Shown: positions 15,267 to 23,800, counted from the stretch's first letter. The stretch: DNA of 64,000 nucleotides from Streptomyces sp. NRRL S-87 (GCF_000719335.1 NZ_JOGB01000003.1:62001-126000), one strand, 5' to 3'. Numbers and translations: made by a program. Notes: generated from the sequence alone by a model not told the origin.

Positions 15267-16367
15267 ATGGCCGCAGGTGCCACCCCCTCCCCCCGCCACG
15301 GCGCGTTCCATTCCCTGCGGGTGTCGGCGGTCGAGCGGCTCACCGACGACGCGGTGGCCCTGACCCTGGACGTTCCCGCGGAACTGCGCGAGGACTACCG
15401 CTTCACCCCCGGTCAGCACCTGGCGATGCGCCGGATCACGGCCGAGGGCGAGGAGGTCCGCCGCACGTACTCGATCTGCTCGCCCGCGCCGCGCGCCGGC
15501 GCCGGCCCGGAGCGGCTGACGGTGGGCGTGCGACTGGTGGAGGGCGGCGAGTTCTCCACGTACGCGCACAAGGAGATCGCCGCGGGCGACGCGCTGGACG
15601 TGATGGTCCCGGCCGGGCGGTTCACGCTGGAGCCGGCCGGCGCGGCGGGGCACTACGCGGCGGTCGTCGGCGGCAGCGGGATCACCCCGGTCCTCTCCAT
15701 CGCCTCGTCCCTGCTGGCGGAGCGGCCGGACGCGCGCTTCTGCCTCGTGCGCAGCGACCGTACGGCGGCCTCCACGATGTTCCTGGAGGAGGTGGCGGAC
15801 CTCAAGGACCGCTACCCGGACCGCTTCCAGCTGGTGACCGTGCTCTCCCGCGAGGAGCAGGACGCCGGGCTGGACTCGGGGCGGCTGGACCAGGAGCGGC
15901 TGGCCGGGCTGCTGCCCGCGCTGCTGCCGGTGGACGAGGTGGCGGGCTGGTTCCTGTGCGGGCCGTTCGGGCTGGTGCAGGGTGCCGAGCAGGCGCTGCG
16001 GGGGCTGGGCGTGGACCGCTCCCGGATCCACGAGGAGATCTTCCACGTCGACGAGGCCCCGCGGGCGGCGGTCCGGGCGGACGCCCCGTCGGACAGCCGC
16101 GTCACCGCCCGCCTCGACGGGCGGGCCGGCACCTGGCCGGTGCAGGACGGCGAGACGCTGCTGGACACCGTGCTGCGCAACCGCGGGGACGCGCCGTACG
16201 CGTGCAAGGGCGGGGTCTGCGGCACCTGCCGGGCGTTCCTGGTGCGCGGTGAGGTGCGGATGGACCGCAACTTCGCGCTGGAGGATGAGGAGACGGAGGC
16301 CGGCTTCGTGCTCGCCTGCCAGTCCCACCCGCTGACGGCCGAGGTCGAGCTGGACTTCGACCGCTGA
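15267..16367 (+). CDS. paaE: 1,2-phenylacetyl-CoA epoxidase reductase subunit PaaE
   Basis: NAD(P)H-dependent flavin and iron-sulfur reductase of 366 residues that feeds electrons to PaaA. Domains: FAD-binding with RRTYSICS at about 68-75; nucleotide-binding with VVGGSGITPVLSIASSLL at about 130-150 and the FLCGPFGLV loop; and a C-terminal plant-type 2Fe-2S ferredoxin with CKGGVCGTC near residue 312 and the fourth Cys in FVLACQSHP. ATG at 15267 touches the paaD stop, and AAGGAG lies inside the paaD end. Last gene of the paaABCDE operon. Confidence 0.95.
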   Translation: MAAGATPSPRHGAFHSLRVSAVERLTDDAVALTLDVPAELREDYRFTPGQHLAMRRITAEGEEVRRTYSICSPAPRAGAGPERLTVGVRLVEGGEFSTYAHKEIAAGDALDVMVPAGRFTLEPAGAAGHYAAVVGGSGITPVLSIASSLLAERPDARFCLVRSDRTAASTMFLEEVADLKDRYPDRFQLVTVLSREEQDAGLDSGRLDQERLAGLLPALLPVDEVAGWFLCGPFGLVQGAEQALRGLGVDRSRIHEEIFHVDEAPRAAVRADAPSDSRVTARLDGRAGTWPVQDGETLLDTVLRNRGDAPYACKGGVCGTCRAFLVRGEVRMDRNFALEDEETEAGFVLACQSHPLTAEVELDFDR

Positions 16368-16399
16368 CACCGACCCGGTACGGGGTCTGTCCTTCCACC

Positions 16400-16443
16400 A
16401 GAACTTGTTCTATCTTGACGCACCGTCAGATAGAACAGGTTCT
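16400..16443. promoter_or_regulatory. Two KstR-like palindromes forming a larger inverted repeat
   Basis: AGAACTTGTTCT (16400-16411) and AGAACAGGTTCT (16432-16443) are both AGAACnnGTTCT. Together, AGAACTTGTTCTATCT (16400-16415) and AGATAGAACAGGTTCT (16428-16443) form a 15-of-16 inverted repeat around 12 bases. This resembles the TnnAACnnGTTnnA motif of KstR-type TetR repressors. It lies about 100-145 bases before the acyl-CoA dehydrogenase start. Confidence 0.65.
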
Positions 16444-16545
16444 GTTCTTGTGCGCGGTGGAGCACCGGCGACCGGGGCGGCGGCGGAACGCCGCGCCAAC
16501 GCGGCCGAACCCCGCGACACCGGGCGTCGGGAGGACGGGAAGACC

Positions 16546-17679
16546 ATGGACTTCACCTTCACCGAGGAGCAGCAGGCCGCCGCCGAGGCGGCCCGGGCCG
16601 TCTTCGCCGACGTGGCCCCCGACGCGGTGCCCAGCCCCGCGCTCACTCCGGGGGCGGTGGCCGACGACTTCGACCGCGTGCTGTGGGCGCAGCTCGCCGC
16701 CTCCGACCTGCTGAGCCTGCTGCTCGCCCCCGAGCACGGCGGCGCCGGGCTCGACGCGGTCGCGCTGTGCCTCGTGCTGCGGGAGTCGGCGAAGGTACTG
16801 GCCCGGGTGCCGCTGCTGGAGCACTGCGCCACCGCGGTGACCCTCCAGCGGTACGGGGGGCCCGAGCTGACCGCGCTGCTGGCGCGGGCCGGCCGCGGCG
16901 AGCTGGTCCTCACCGTCGCGGCCCAGGGCCGCACCGGGCACGATCCGGCCGAACTCGCCGTCACCGCCCGCCGCGACGGTTCCGACTGGCTGCTGGACGG
17001 CGTCCAGACCGCCGTCCCCTGGGCCCACACCGCGGACCACGTCGCCGTCCCGGCGCACACCGGCGAGGGCGACGCGGTGATCGCCCTCGTCCCGCGCGGC
17101 GCCGCGGGCCTGCACCTCGCGGAGCAGTACTCCACGAACGGCGAACGCCTGGCGGAGCTCCGGCTGGACGGCGTCCGCGTCCCGGCCGCCCACCTGATCG
17201 AGGCGCCCGGGGCCTGGGAGGGCCTGCACCTGCTGCTCGCCACCGGCACCTGTGCCCTGGCCCTTGGCCTGGGCACCGGCGTCCTGGCCATGACCAGCGC
17301 GTACACCAGCAAGCGGGAGCAGTTCGGGCACCCGGTGGCCACGTTCCAGGCGGTGGCCGTACAGGCCGCCGACCGCTACATCGACCTGCGCGCCATGGAG
17401 GTCACCCTCTGGCAGGCCGCCTGGCGGCTCGACACCGCCGGCTCGGGCGGCCCGCTGCCCGCCGCGGGCGACGTCGCGGTCGCCAAGATCTGGGCCTCCG
17501 AGGGCGTGCGCCGGGTCGTCCAGACCGCCCAGCACCTGCACGGCGGCTTCGGCGCGGACACCGACTACCCCCTGCACCGCTTCCACGCCTGGGCCAAGCA
17601 CCTGGAACTCTCGCTGGGCCCGGCCGCCGCCCACGAGGAGGCACTCGGCGACCTGCTGGCCGCCCACCCCCTCACCTGA
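16546..17679 (+). CDS. Acyl-CoA dehydrogenase (FadE-like)
   Basis: FAD-dependent acyl-CoA dehydrogenase of 377 residues, catalysing alpha,beta-desaturation of an acyl-CoA. Family features: N-terminal helical domain MDFTFTEEQQAAAEAARAVF, LAPEHGGAGLDAVALCLVLRE, the C-terminal domain with YTSKREQFGHPVATFQAVA, and HLHGGFGADTDYPLHRF. At the usual catalytic Glu position before the YP motif there is Asp, so the base may be altered or supplied by a partner subunit, as in heteromeric steroid-side-chain enzymes. ATG at 16546 follows GGGAGGACGGGA. A substrate of the sterol or long-chain type is suggested only by the KstR-like sites upstream. Confidence 0.85.
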   Translation: MDFTFTEEQQAAAEAARAVFADVAPDAVPSPALTPGAVADDFDRVLWAQLAASDLLSLLLAPEHGGAGLDAVALCLVLRESAKVLARVPLLEHCATAVTLQRYGGPELTALLARAGRGELVLTVAAQGRTGHDPAELAVTARRDGSDWLLDGVQTAVPWAHTADHVAVPAHTGEGDAVIALVPRGAAGLHLAEQYSTNGERLAELRLDGVRVPAAHLIEAPGAWEGLHLLLATGTCALALGLGTGVLAMTSAYTSKREQFGHPVATFQAVAVQAADRYIDLRAMEVTLWQAAWRLDTAGSGGPLPAAGDVAVAKIWASEGVRRVVQTAQHLHGGFGADTDYPLHRFHAWAKHLELSLGPAAAHEEALGDLLAAHPLT

Positions 17680-17708
17680 GCGCGGGGCGCGGCGGTACGG
17701 GAGGCCCG

Positions 17709-18053
17709 TCAGAGCACGTAGGCGTCGGTACCCGTGTCGGTGGCCATGGGACGGCCGGCGGCGTTCCAGGCGAGCATGCCGCCGTCGACGTTCACCGCGT
17801 CGATCCCCTGCTGGAGCAGGTACTGGGTCACCTGGGCGGAGCGGCCGCCGACCCGGCACATGACGTACGCCCGACGGCCGTCCTCGACGGCCTCGGTGAC
17901 CTCGCCGAAGCGGGCCACGAACTCGCTCATCGGGACGTGCAGCGCACCCTCGACGTGGCCGGCCGCCCACTCGTCGTCCTCGCGGACGTCCAGGACCAGC
18001 CCGTCGGCCGGCACGCCGGCGACGTCCACCGAAGGAAGCGGACCAAAGTTCAT
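17709..18053 (-). CDS. Single-domain rhodanese-like sulfurtransferase
   Basis: Rhodanese-like protein of 114 residues that can carry a persulfide on its active-site Cys. VLDVREDDEWAAGHVEGALHVPMSEF is the CH2A-like segment. YVMCRVGGRSAQV is the active-site loop with Cys near residue 74, and VDGGMLAWNAAGRPM is the C-terminal signature. ATG at 18053. Convergent with the acyl-CoA dehydrogenase gene, 29 bases away. It follows the J-domain gene in the same direction. Confidence 0.88.
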   Translation of the reverse strand: MNFGPLPSVDVAGVPADGLVLDVREDDEWAAGHVEGALHVPMSEFVARFGEVTEAVEDGRRAYVMCRVGGRSAQVTQYLLQQGIDAVNVDGGMLAWNAAGRPMATDTGTDAYVL

Positions 18054-18090
18054 AGCGATTCTTCTCTCACTGCCGTTGAAACGTCTGAAG

Positions 18091-18906
18091 TTAGCCGACC
18101 AGGGCAGCCAGCTCGGCCTCACGCGCGGCGACCTGGGCCAGCAGCTGCTCGGCGACCTCGTCGAGGAGCCGGTCCGGGTCGTCGGGCGCCATGCGGAGCA
18201 TCGCGCCGATGGCGCTCTCCTCCAGCTCGCCGGCCACCGCGGTGAGCAGCTCCTTGCGCTGGGCCAGCCACTCCAGCCGGGCGTAGAGCTCCTCGCTCTC
18301 CGACAGCACCGGCTGCGCGGGCGCCGGGCCGGCCGCCCACTCGGCGGACAGGGTGCGCAGCTCGTCCGCGTCCCCGCGCCCGTAGGCGGCGTTGACCCGG
18401 ACGATGAACGCGTCCCGGCGCTGCCGCTCCGGCTCGTCCTGGGCCAGGTCGGGGTGCGCCTGCCGGACCAGCTCGCGGTACAGCTTGCGCACCTCCTCGG
18501 TGGGCCGCACCCGCTCCGGCGGGCGCACCGGCTGCTCGGTGAGCATCGCCCCGGCGGCGTCCGAGAGCCCGTCCGAGCCGAGCCAGTCGTGGAACAGCTC
18601 CTCCACGCCCGGCATGGGCATCACCAGCGCCCGCAGGTCCCGCGCCCGGCGCAGGTCCTCCGGGTCCCCGGTCCTGGCGGCCCTGGCCTCGGCGATCTGC
18701 GCGTCGAGCTCGTCGAGCCGCGAGTACATCGGGCCGAGCTTCTGGTGGTGCAGCCGGGAGAAGTTCTCGACCTCCACCCGGAAGGTCTCCACCGCGATCT
18801 CGAATTCGATCAGCGCCTGCTCGGCGGCCCGCACGGCGCGCGCCAACCGCGCCTCCGGCCGCTCGCTGTCCTCGGGCGTGGGCTGCCCTGCTTCTTCCTG
18901 GCTCAC
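18091..18906 (-). CDS. J-domain-containing coiled-coil protein
   Basis: Protein of 271 residues. An N-terminal helical or coiled-coil region (about 20-100, with LDELDAQIAEARAARTGDPEDLRRARDLRAL) precedes a J-domain-like segment at about 145-190: VRKLYRELVRQAHPDLAQDEPERQRRDAFIVRVNAAYGRGD. The HPD tripeptide that stimulates DnaK ATPase is intact. A second helical part follows. ATG at 18906. There is no Gly/Phe region or zinc finger, so it is a class C J-protein that may recruit DnaK to an unknown client. It may be co-transcribed with the rhodanese gene. Confidence 0.7.
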   Translation of the reverse strand: MSQEEAGQPTPEDSERPEARLARAVRAAEQALIEFEIAVETFRVEVENFSRLHHQKLGPMYSRLDELDAQIAEARAARTGDPEDLRRARDLRALVMPMPGVEELFHDWLGSDGLSDAAGAMLTEQPVRPPERVRPTEEVRKLYRELVRQAHPDLAQDEPERQRRDAFIVRVNAAYGRGDADELRTLSAEWAAGPAPAQPVLSESEELYARLEWLAQRKELLTAVAGELEESAIGAMLRMAPDDPDRLLDEVAEQLLAQVAAREAELAALVG

Positions 18907-18981
18907 CCGGCCAGCCTACGGCCCGGCGGCGCCGTCACCACCGTCCTGCGGCAACCCTCACACTTCGCCCCCGCCACGTGC

Positions 18982-20409
18982 TCAGACACCCTCCTCGGCG
19001 GCCGTGCGACCCGTGCGGATCGCGGTGACCAGGTCGGCGTGGTCCGCCTCGGTGCGGTCCGCGTAGGCCACGGCGAAGGTGCCGATCGCCTCGTCCAGCT
19101 CGTCGTTCTTCCCGCAGTACCCCGCGATGACCCGCGGGTCGGCACTGTGGGCGTGCGCGCGGGCCAGCAGGGCGCCCGTCATGCGGCCGTAGTCGTCCAG
19201 CTGGTCCGCGGTGAGCGCGGCCGGGTCCACGCTGCCCTTGCGGTTGCGGAACTGGCGCACCTGGTAGGGCCGGCCCTCCACCGTCGTCCAGCCCAGCAGC
19301 ATGTCGCTGACCACCTGCATCCGCTTCTGCCCGGCCACCACCCGGTGCCCCTCGTGGTCGACGGGGCCGGTCTCGAAGCCCACCGCCCGCAGGTGCGGTA
19401 TCAGCACCGAGGGCCTGGCCTCCTTCACCTGGAGCACCAGCGGCTCGCCGCGGTGGTCCAGCAGCAGCACCACGTACGAGCGGGTGCCCACACTGCCGGT
19501 GCCCACCACGCGGAACGCCACGTCATGGATCGCGTACCGGGCCAGGAGCGGCAGCCGGTCCGGGCCGAGGGTCTCCAGGTACGGGCCGAGGGACGCCGCC
19601 ACCGCGGCCGCCTCCGCGTCCCCGACCCGGCGCAGCACCGGCAGCGCGTCGACGAACCGGCGGCCGCCCTCGGGCGCCGGCTCCGTGGCCTTGGCCGCGA
19701 ACCGGGCGCTGGTGTTGTTGCGGGCCTTCTCGGCGACCCGCTCCAGCGTGCCCAGCAGGTCGCGGGCGTCGGTGTGCGAGACCAGCTCCTCGTCCGCGAT
19801 CGCGTTCCACGCGTCCAGCGCCGGCAGCTTCGCCAGCAGCCGCATGGTGCGCCGGTAGGCCCCCACCGCGTCCACCGCGGCCGCCCGGCAGGAGTCCTCG
19901 CCGGCGCCCGCCACCCGGCCGGCCAGCACCAGGGAGGCCGCCAGCCGCTTCAGGTCCCACTCCCACGGGCCGTACACGGTCTCGTCGAAGTCGTTGAGGT
20001 CGATCACCAGGCTGCCGCGGGCGTCCCCGTACAGGCCGAAGTTCGCCGCGTGCGCGTCACCGCAGATCTGCGCGCCCACTCCGGTGACCGGAGCCCCCTC
20101 CAGGTCGTGCGCCATCAGCCCGGCGGCGCCGCGCAGGAAGGCGAACGGGGAGGCGGCCATCCGTCCGACCCGTATCGGCGTCAGCTCCGGGACCCGTCCG
20201 CGGTTGGACTCCTCCACCGCGCGCACCGCGTCGGGCCGGTCCGCCACCGGCAGCAGCTCCGCGTGTGACGACCGCGGCACCCGCTCGCGCAGCGCCTTGC
20301 CCTGCGCCCGCGGCGAGCCCTGCGCGGCCCGCGCGCCGAACCCGGCCACCACCGGAATCCGCTCCGGTCCGCCGGTCGCCCCGCCGGATCCCTCGTACTG
20401 CTCGTCCAT
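18982..20409 (-). CDS. DUF2252-family protein
   Basis: Protein of 475 residues of the DUF2252 family, whose core resembles kinase-like or aminoglycoside-phosphotransferase folds. Family segments: GRMAASPFAFLRGAAGLMAHDL, GDAHAANFGLYGDARGSLVIDLNDFDETVYGPWEWDLKRLAASL (about 110-155), LVLQVKEARPSVL and VVAGQKRMQVVSDMLLGWT. The GDAHxxNFG and DLNDFDE motifs look like the catalytic loop and metal site of such kinases, but no substrate is known. ATG at 20409 follows GGGGGACC. Divergent from the MarR gene. Confidence 0.82.
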   Translation of the reverse strand: MDEQYEGSGGATGGPERIPVVAGFGARAAQGSPRAQGKALRERVPRSSHAELLPVADRPDAVRAVEESNRGRVPELTPIRVGRMAASPFAFLRGAAGLMAHDLEGAPVTGVGAQICGDAHAANFGLYGDARGSLVIDLNDFDETVYGPWEWDLKRLAASLVLAGRVAGAGEDSCRAAAVDAVGAYRRTMRLLAKLPALDAWNAIADEELVSHTDARDLLGTLERVAEKARNNTSARFAAKATEPAPEGGRRFVDALPVLRRVGDAEAAAVAASLGPYLETLGPDRLPLLARYAIHDVAFRVVGTGSVGTRSYVVLLLDHRGEPLVLQVKEARPSVLIPHLRAVGFETGPVDHEGHRVVAGQKRMQVVSDMLLGWTTVEGRPYQVRQFRNRKGSVDPAALTADQLDDYGRMTGALLARAHAHSADPRVIAGYCGKNDELDEAIGTFAVAYADRTEADHADLVTAIRTGRTAAEEGV

Positions 20410-20599
20410 CACGGTCCCCCGCCTGTCCCACGGGCCCGCCCCCAGGGCGCGCACCAACATCAACCGCGACAGACCGTACCGCCGCCCGACCACCGCGTCT
20501 CCCCCCTGTGGACAACTGCTGTCCTGTGGAAAACCCCTGGCCAGAGCCGCGGCGGGCCGAGGGCCACACCAGCGCCCCGCCGCCCCGCCCGGCCGAACA

Positions 20600-20616
20600 A
20601 GTTGTACTCTGCAACT
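20600..20616. promoter_or_regulatory. Inverted repeat abutting the marR start codon
   Basis: AGTTG-TACTCTG-CAACT ends one base before the ATG at 20618. No Shine-Dalgarno sequence is apparent, so the mRNA may be leaderless or nearly so. The site is placed for autorepression by the encoded MarR protein. Confidence 0.55.
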
Positions 20617-20617
20617 C

Positions 20618-21130
20618 ATGAGCCAGGACCACGGCCCCCGGGTGGCCGACCCGGTCGACTCCCTCGATCCAGTCGACCCGGTCGATCCAGTCGGCGCGGC
20701 CGTGCTGGCCGGGCCGACCGCCCCCGACACCGTCGAAGTCATCGAGCGCGAGCTCACCGCCTTCGCCCGGCGCGCCCGGGCCGCCGCCCAGCGCCTCCAC
20801 CCCGAGCTGCCGCTGGTCTCGTACACCCTGCTCGCGCACATCGAGGAGCAGCAGGGCTGCAGCGCCTCCGACCTGGCCGCCCACTACCTGCTCGACAAGT
20901 CGACGGTCAGCCGGCAGCTGGCCTCCCTGCTCAGGCTCGGCCTCGTCGAGCGTCGCGCCTCCCCGGACGACCACCGGGTCCTGGTGCTGCACCCCACCCC
21001 GGCCGGCAGCGGCCTGCTGGCCGCCGCGCACCGGCGCCGCCGCGACGCCTACGAGGAACGGCTCGCCGACTGGCCCGCCGAGGACCTGGAACGCTTCGCC
21101 GGCTACCTGCTGCGCTACAACAACGCCTGA
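20618..21130 (+). CDS. MarR-family transcriptional regulator
   Basis: MarR regulator of 170 residues. The first 30 residues include a DPVDPVDPV run encoded by repeated GTCGAcCC units. The winged HTH lies at about 70-120: VSYTLLAHIEEQQGCSASDLAAHYLLDKSTVSRQLASLLRLGLVERRASPDDHRVLVL. The DNA-contacting helix has DKSTVSRQL. It starts right at an inverted repeat and is divergent from the DUF2252 gene across 208 bases. Ligand and targets unknown. Confidence 0.87.
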   Translation: MSQDHGPRVADPVDSLDPVDPVDPVGAAVLAGPTAPDTVEVIERELTAFARRARAAAQRLHPELPLVSYTLLAHIEEQQGCSASDLAAHYLLDKSTVSRQLASLLRLGLVERRASPDDHRVLVLHPTPAGSGLLAAAHRRRRDAYEERLADWPAEDLERFAGYLLRYNNA

Positions 21131-21161
21131 CCGGCCCGGCCGCCCACGGCCCGCGTCCGCC

Positions 21162-21280
21162 CCGACACCGCACCGCGCAGGCCCGCAACCGTCGTCCCGC
21201 GCCGACACCGCACCGCGCGGACCCACAACCGTCGTCCCGCGCCGGCAGGACCGCGCGGACCTACAGCCCGGCGTCCCGCG
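21162..21280. repeat. Tandem repeat with a 40-base period
   Basis: Two near-identical 40-base copies (21162-21201 and 21202-21241), beginning CCGACACCGCACCGCGC and ending CAACCGTCGTCCCGCG, are followed by a degenerate third (21242-21280). The third overlaps the last codons of the leftward response regulator. No protein function is apparent; a short tandem expansion between convergent genes. Confidence 0.75.
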
Positions 21281-21953
21281 CCAGCAGCGCCGCCTGCACC
21301 CGGTTCTCGCACCCCAGCTTCGCCAGGATCCGGCTCACGTACGTCTTCACGGTCGCCTCGCTCATGTGCAGCCGCCGCCCCGCGTCCGCGTTCGACAGCC
21401 CCTCGCCCAGCAGTGCCAGCACCCCGCGCTCGCGCTCGCTCAGCTCCCCCACCCGCCGCCGGGCGTCCTCGCCGCGCGCCGCGACCCGCCCCGCGACGCC
21501 GCCGGCGGCGAGCTGGTCCACCACGTGCCGCGTCGCTGCCGGCGAGAGGTACGCGTCCCCGGCCGCCGCCGCCCGCACGGCGCCGATCAGCTCCGCCGGC
21601 GCCGAGTCCTTGAGCAGGAACCCGGCCCCGCCCTCGCCCAGCGCCCGCAGCACGTTGTCCTTCTCACCGAAGGTCGTCAGGACCAGCGACCGGGCGGCCG
21701 GCACGGCGCGGCGCAGCTCGCCGAGCGCCGTCAGCCCGTCCATGACCGGCATCTGGATGTCGAGCAGCACCACGTCCGGCACGTGGGCCCGGGCCAGCTC
21801 CACGGCCTCGCGGCCGTTCGCCGCCTCCGCCACCACCTCGATGCCCGGGTCGGAGGTGAGGATCATCCTGATCCCGGCCCGGATCAGCGGCTCGTCGTCG
21901 GCGATGAGCACGCGCACCCCGCGACCGCCCTGGCTCCCCTGACTCACGTCCAC
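21261..21953 (-). CDS. NarL/FixJ-family response regulator
   Basis: Response regulator of 230 residues. Receiver: VLIADDEPLIRAGIRMIL, phospho-acceptor Asp at about residue 65 (VVLLDIQMPVMDG) and Lys in FLLKDSAP. C-terminal LuxR-type HTH: LSERERGVLALLGEGLSNADAGRRLHMSEATVKTYVSRILAKLGCENRVQAALLA. It begins one base after the kinase stop (GTG at 21953, or GTG at 21947), so the pair is co-translated. Its last residues are encoded by the third copy of the 40-base tandem repeat. Confidence 0.92.
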   Translation of the reverse strand: MDVSQGSQGGRGVRVLIADDEPLIRAGIRMILTSDPGIEVVAEAANGREAVELARAHVPDVVLLDIQMPVMDGLTALGELRRAVPAARSLVLTTFGEKDNVLRALGEGGAGFLLKDSAPAELIGAVRAAAAGDAYLSPAATRHVVDQLAAGGVAGRVAARGEDARRRVGELSERERGVLALLGEGLSNADAGRRLHMSEATVKTYVSRILAKLGCENRVQAALLARDAGL

Positions 21954-23684
21954 CTACCGCTTGACCTCGTAGGACTGCTTCTCGATCAGCTTGCCGTCCT
22001 TGAAGCAGAACCGGAACACCGGCTCCGCGTCGGTCAGGCCGCCCGCGTCCTCCGACGACATGAGGACCAGGCAGGACGCCCCGGCGGGCCGCGGCGGCCC
22101 GCCCTTGCCGAGGCCGGACGTCAGCACCGTGTCGCCGCTGGGCAGCCTCGCGCGTACGTCCGACTCGGCCTCGCCCACGCGCACGGAGTCGTACGTCTCC
22201 CGGTCGGCCATCCCCTTGGAGACCGACCCCATCAGGAACATCATCGAGACGACCGCCGCGACGACCAGCAGCACCAGCGCCGCCACCACGATCCCGCAGC
22301 CCAGCGCCACCGTGCGGAAGCGGCCGCGGCGCCCCAGCTCGCGGTCCACGGCGGCCCAGTCCATGGGCGCGCGGGTGGCGAGCATCCCCGAGGCCTGCTG
22401 CCCGAAGTCGTCGGCGGCCCCCGCCACCACCCCGGGGCGCACCACCCAGGGGTCCCGCACCCCGACCGCGTCCGCCGCGTACGCCCCCGCCTGCTCCGTC
22501 CCGTACGGCAGCACGCCCGCGACCCGGAAGCCCCCGTCCTCCGTGGCCCCGGCGTGCACCATGCCGCCGACCAGCCGGGCCCGCTCGCGCAGGCCCGTCA
22601 GGCCCTGCCCGCCGCTGACCACCTCGCCGCGCGTCGGCCCGGCCGCCGGACCGTTGGCGATCTCGACGACCAGGGAGTCGTCCTCGTACCGCAGCTCGAC
22701 CGTGATGGCGGCGCCCGGCGCGTGCTTGTACGCGTTCGTCAGCGCCTCCTGCACGATCCGGTACGCCGCGTGGTCGCAGGCCGACGCCAGCGGCCGGGCC
22801 GCCCCCGAGGAGGTCAGGGCCACGTCCGTACCGGCGGCCCGGGCCGCCTCGACCACGCCCGCGATCCCGGCCACCCCGCGCGCGGCCGCCTGCACCTCGT
22901 CCTGCGGCGGCGCCTCGACGCCGTCGCGCAGGATCCCGACCACCTCGCGCAGTTCGTGCATGGCGGCCACGGAGGCCCCGCGCAGCACGCCGACCGCCTC
23001 GCGCTGACGATCCGTCAGCGCGGGGTCGACCTCCAGCGCGCCCGTGTGGACGGAGATCAGGGCGAGCTGGTGGCCGAGGCTGTCGTGCATGTCCTGGGCG
23101 ATCCGCTGCCGTTCGCGCAGCCGCGCCTGGCCGGCGACCATCTCGCGCTCGCGCAGCAGCTGCACGTTGCGCTCCTGGAGGGCGTGCAACAGGGTCCGGC
23201 GCTGGGTCCAGTACCGGCTGGTCAGACCGGGGATCACCACGGTCGCGAGGTAGAGCAGCGTGGAGAACAACACCAGCAGCAACGGCCGCTGCTCCGACCA
23301 CCCGTCGACGATCGCGATCGCGACGCCGAGCACGTACGCCAGCGTGAACGCGGCCAGCGCCCGCCCCGCCCCGACGATCCGGCGGCCCGCGGACCAGCCC
23401 GCCACGATGGTCACCGGCCCCATGCCGACCACGAAGGCGCCGAGGGCCGCCGAGACCACCAGCACGGCGGCGGGCAGCCGTCGCCGCAGCAACGAGAGCA
23501 ATGCCACACCCGCGGCCACCACGAGCTGCCGCTGCCACGAGGAGCCGGTCAGGTCCTCCAGGCCGGCGGCCAGCAGCACCAGTACGCCCGCCAGCACGCA
23601 CTCGCCCGCGGTCCGGCGCCGCGACCAGGGCTCGGGCCCCTTCAGCCAGGTCCGGGCGTCCCGGAGCTTCGACTTCACATCCAC
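21954..23684 (-). CDS. Sensor histidine kinase with an extra C-terminal membrane segment and external domain
   Basis: Kinase of 576 residues. About five hydrophobic helices lie in residues 28-155. A coiled coil leads to the HisKA_3 His at about residue 200 (RQRIAQDMHDSLGHQLALI). The ATPase domain runs from about 290 to 400 (EALTNAYKHAPG, VVEIANGP, GGQGLTGLRERARLVGG). Unusually, the protein goes on: a cytoplasmic linker, a further transmembrane helix at about 457-485 (GIVVAALVLLVVAAVVSMMFLM), and some 90 residues outside. That tail (YDSVRVGEAESDVRARLP ... FRFCFKDGKL) has two Cys and looks like a BamE/SmpA-type small domain. It may be the sensor. GTG at 23684. Confidence 0.85.
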   Translation of the reverse strand: MDVKSKLRDARTWLKGPEPWSRRRTAGECVLAGVLVLLAAGLEDLTGSSWQRQLVVAAGVALLSLLRRRLPAAVLVVSAALGAFVVGMGPVTIVAGWSAGRRIVGAGRALAAFTLAYVLGVAIAIVDGWSEQRPLLLVLFSTLLYLATVVIPGLTSRYWTQRRTLLHALQERNVQLLREREMVAGQARLRERQRIAQDMHDSLGHQLALISVHTGALEVDPALTDRQREAVGVLRGASVAAMHELREVVGILRDGVEAPPQDEVQAAARGVAGIAGVVEAARAAGTDVALTSSGAARPLASACDHAAYRIVQEALTNAYKHAPGAAITVELRYEDDSLVVEIANGPAAGPTRGEVVSGGQGLTGLRERARLVGGMVHAGATEDGGFRVAGVLPYGTEQAGAYAADAVGVRDPWVVRPGVVAGAADDFGQQASGMLATRAPMDWAAVDRELGRRGRFRTVALGCGIVVAALVLLVVAAVVSMMFLMGSVSKGMADRETYDSVRVGEAESDVRARLPSGDTVLTSGLGKGGPPRPAGASCLVLMSSEDAGGLTDAEPVFRFCFKDGKLIEKQSYEVKR

Positions 23685-23800
23685 GTCCCGACCCTAGGAG
23701 TGCGCACCGGCCCGCGGCCGCTCTCTTTCGTCTCGCCTTCTCCGACGAAAGTCGCCCCGGACACCCGCACTTGTGCGCCGTGCACGCAGCGCACACGAAG

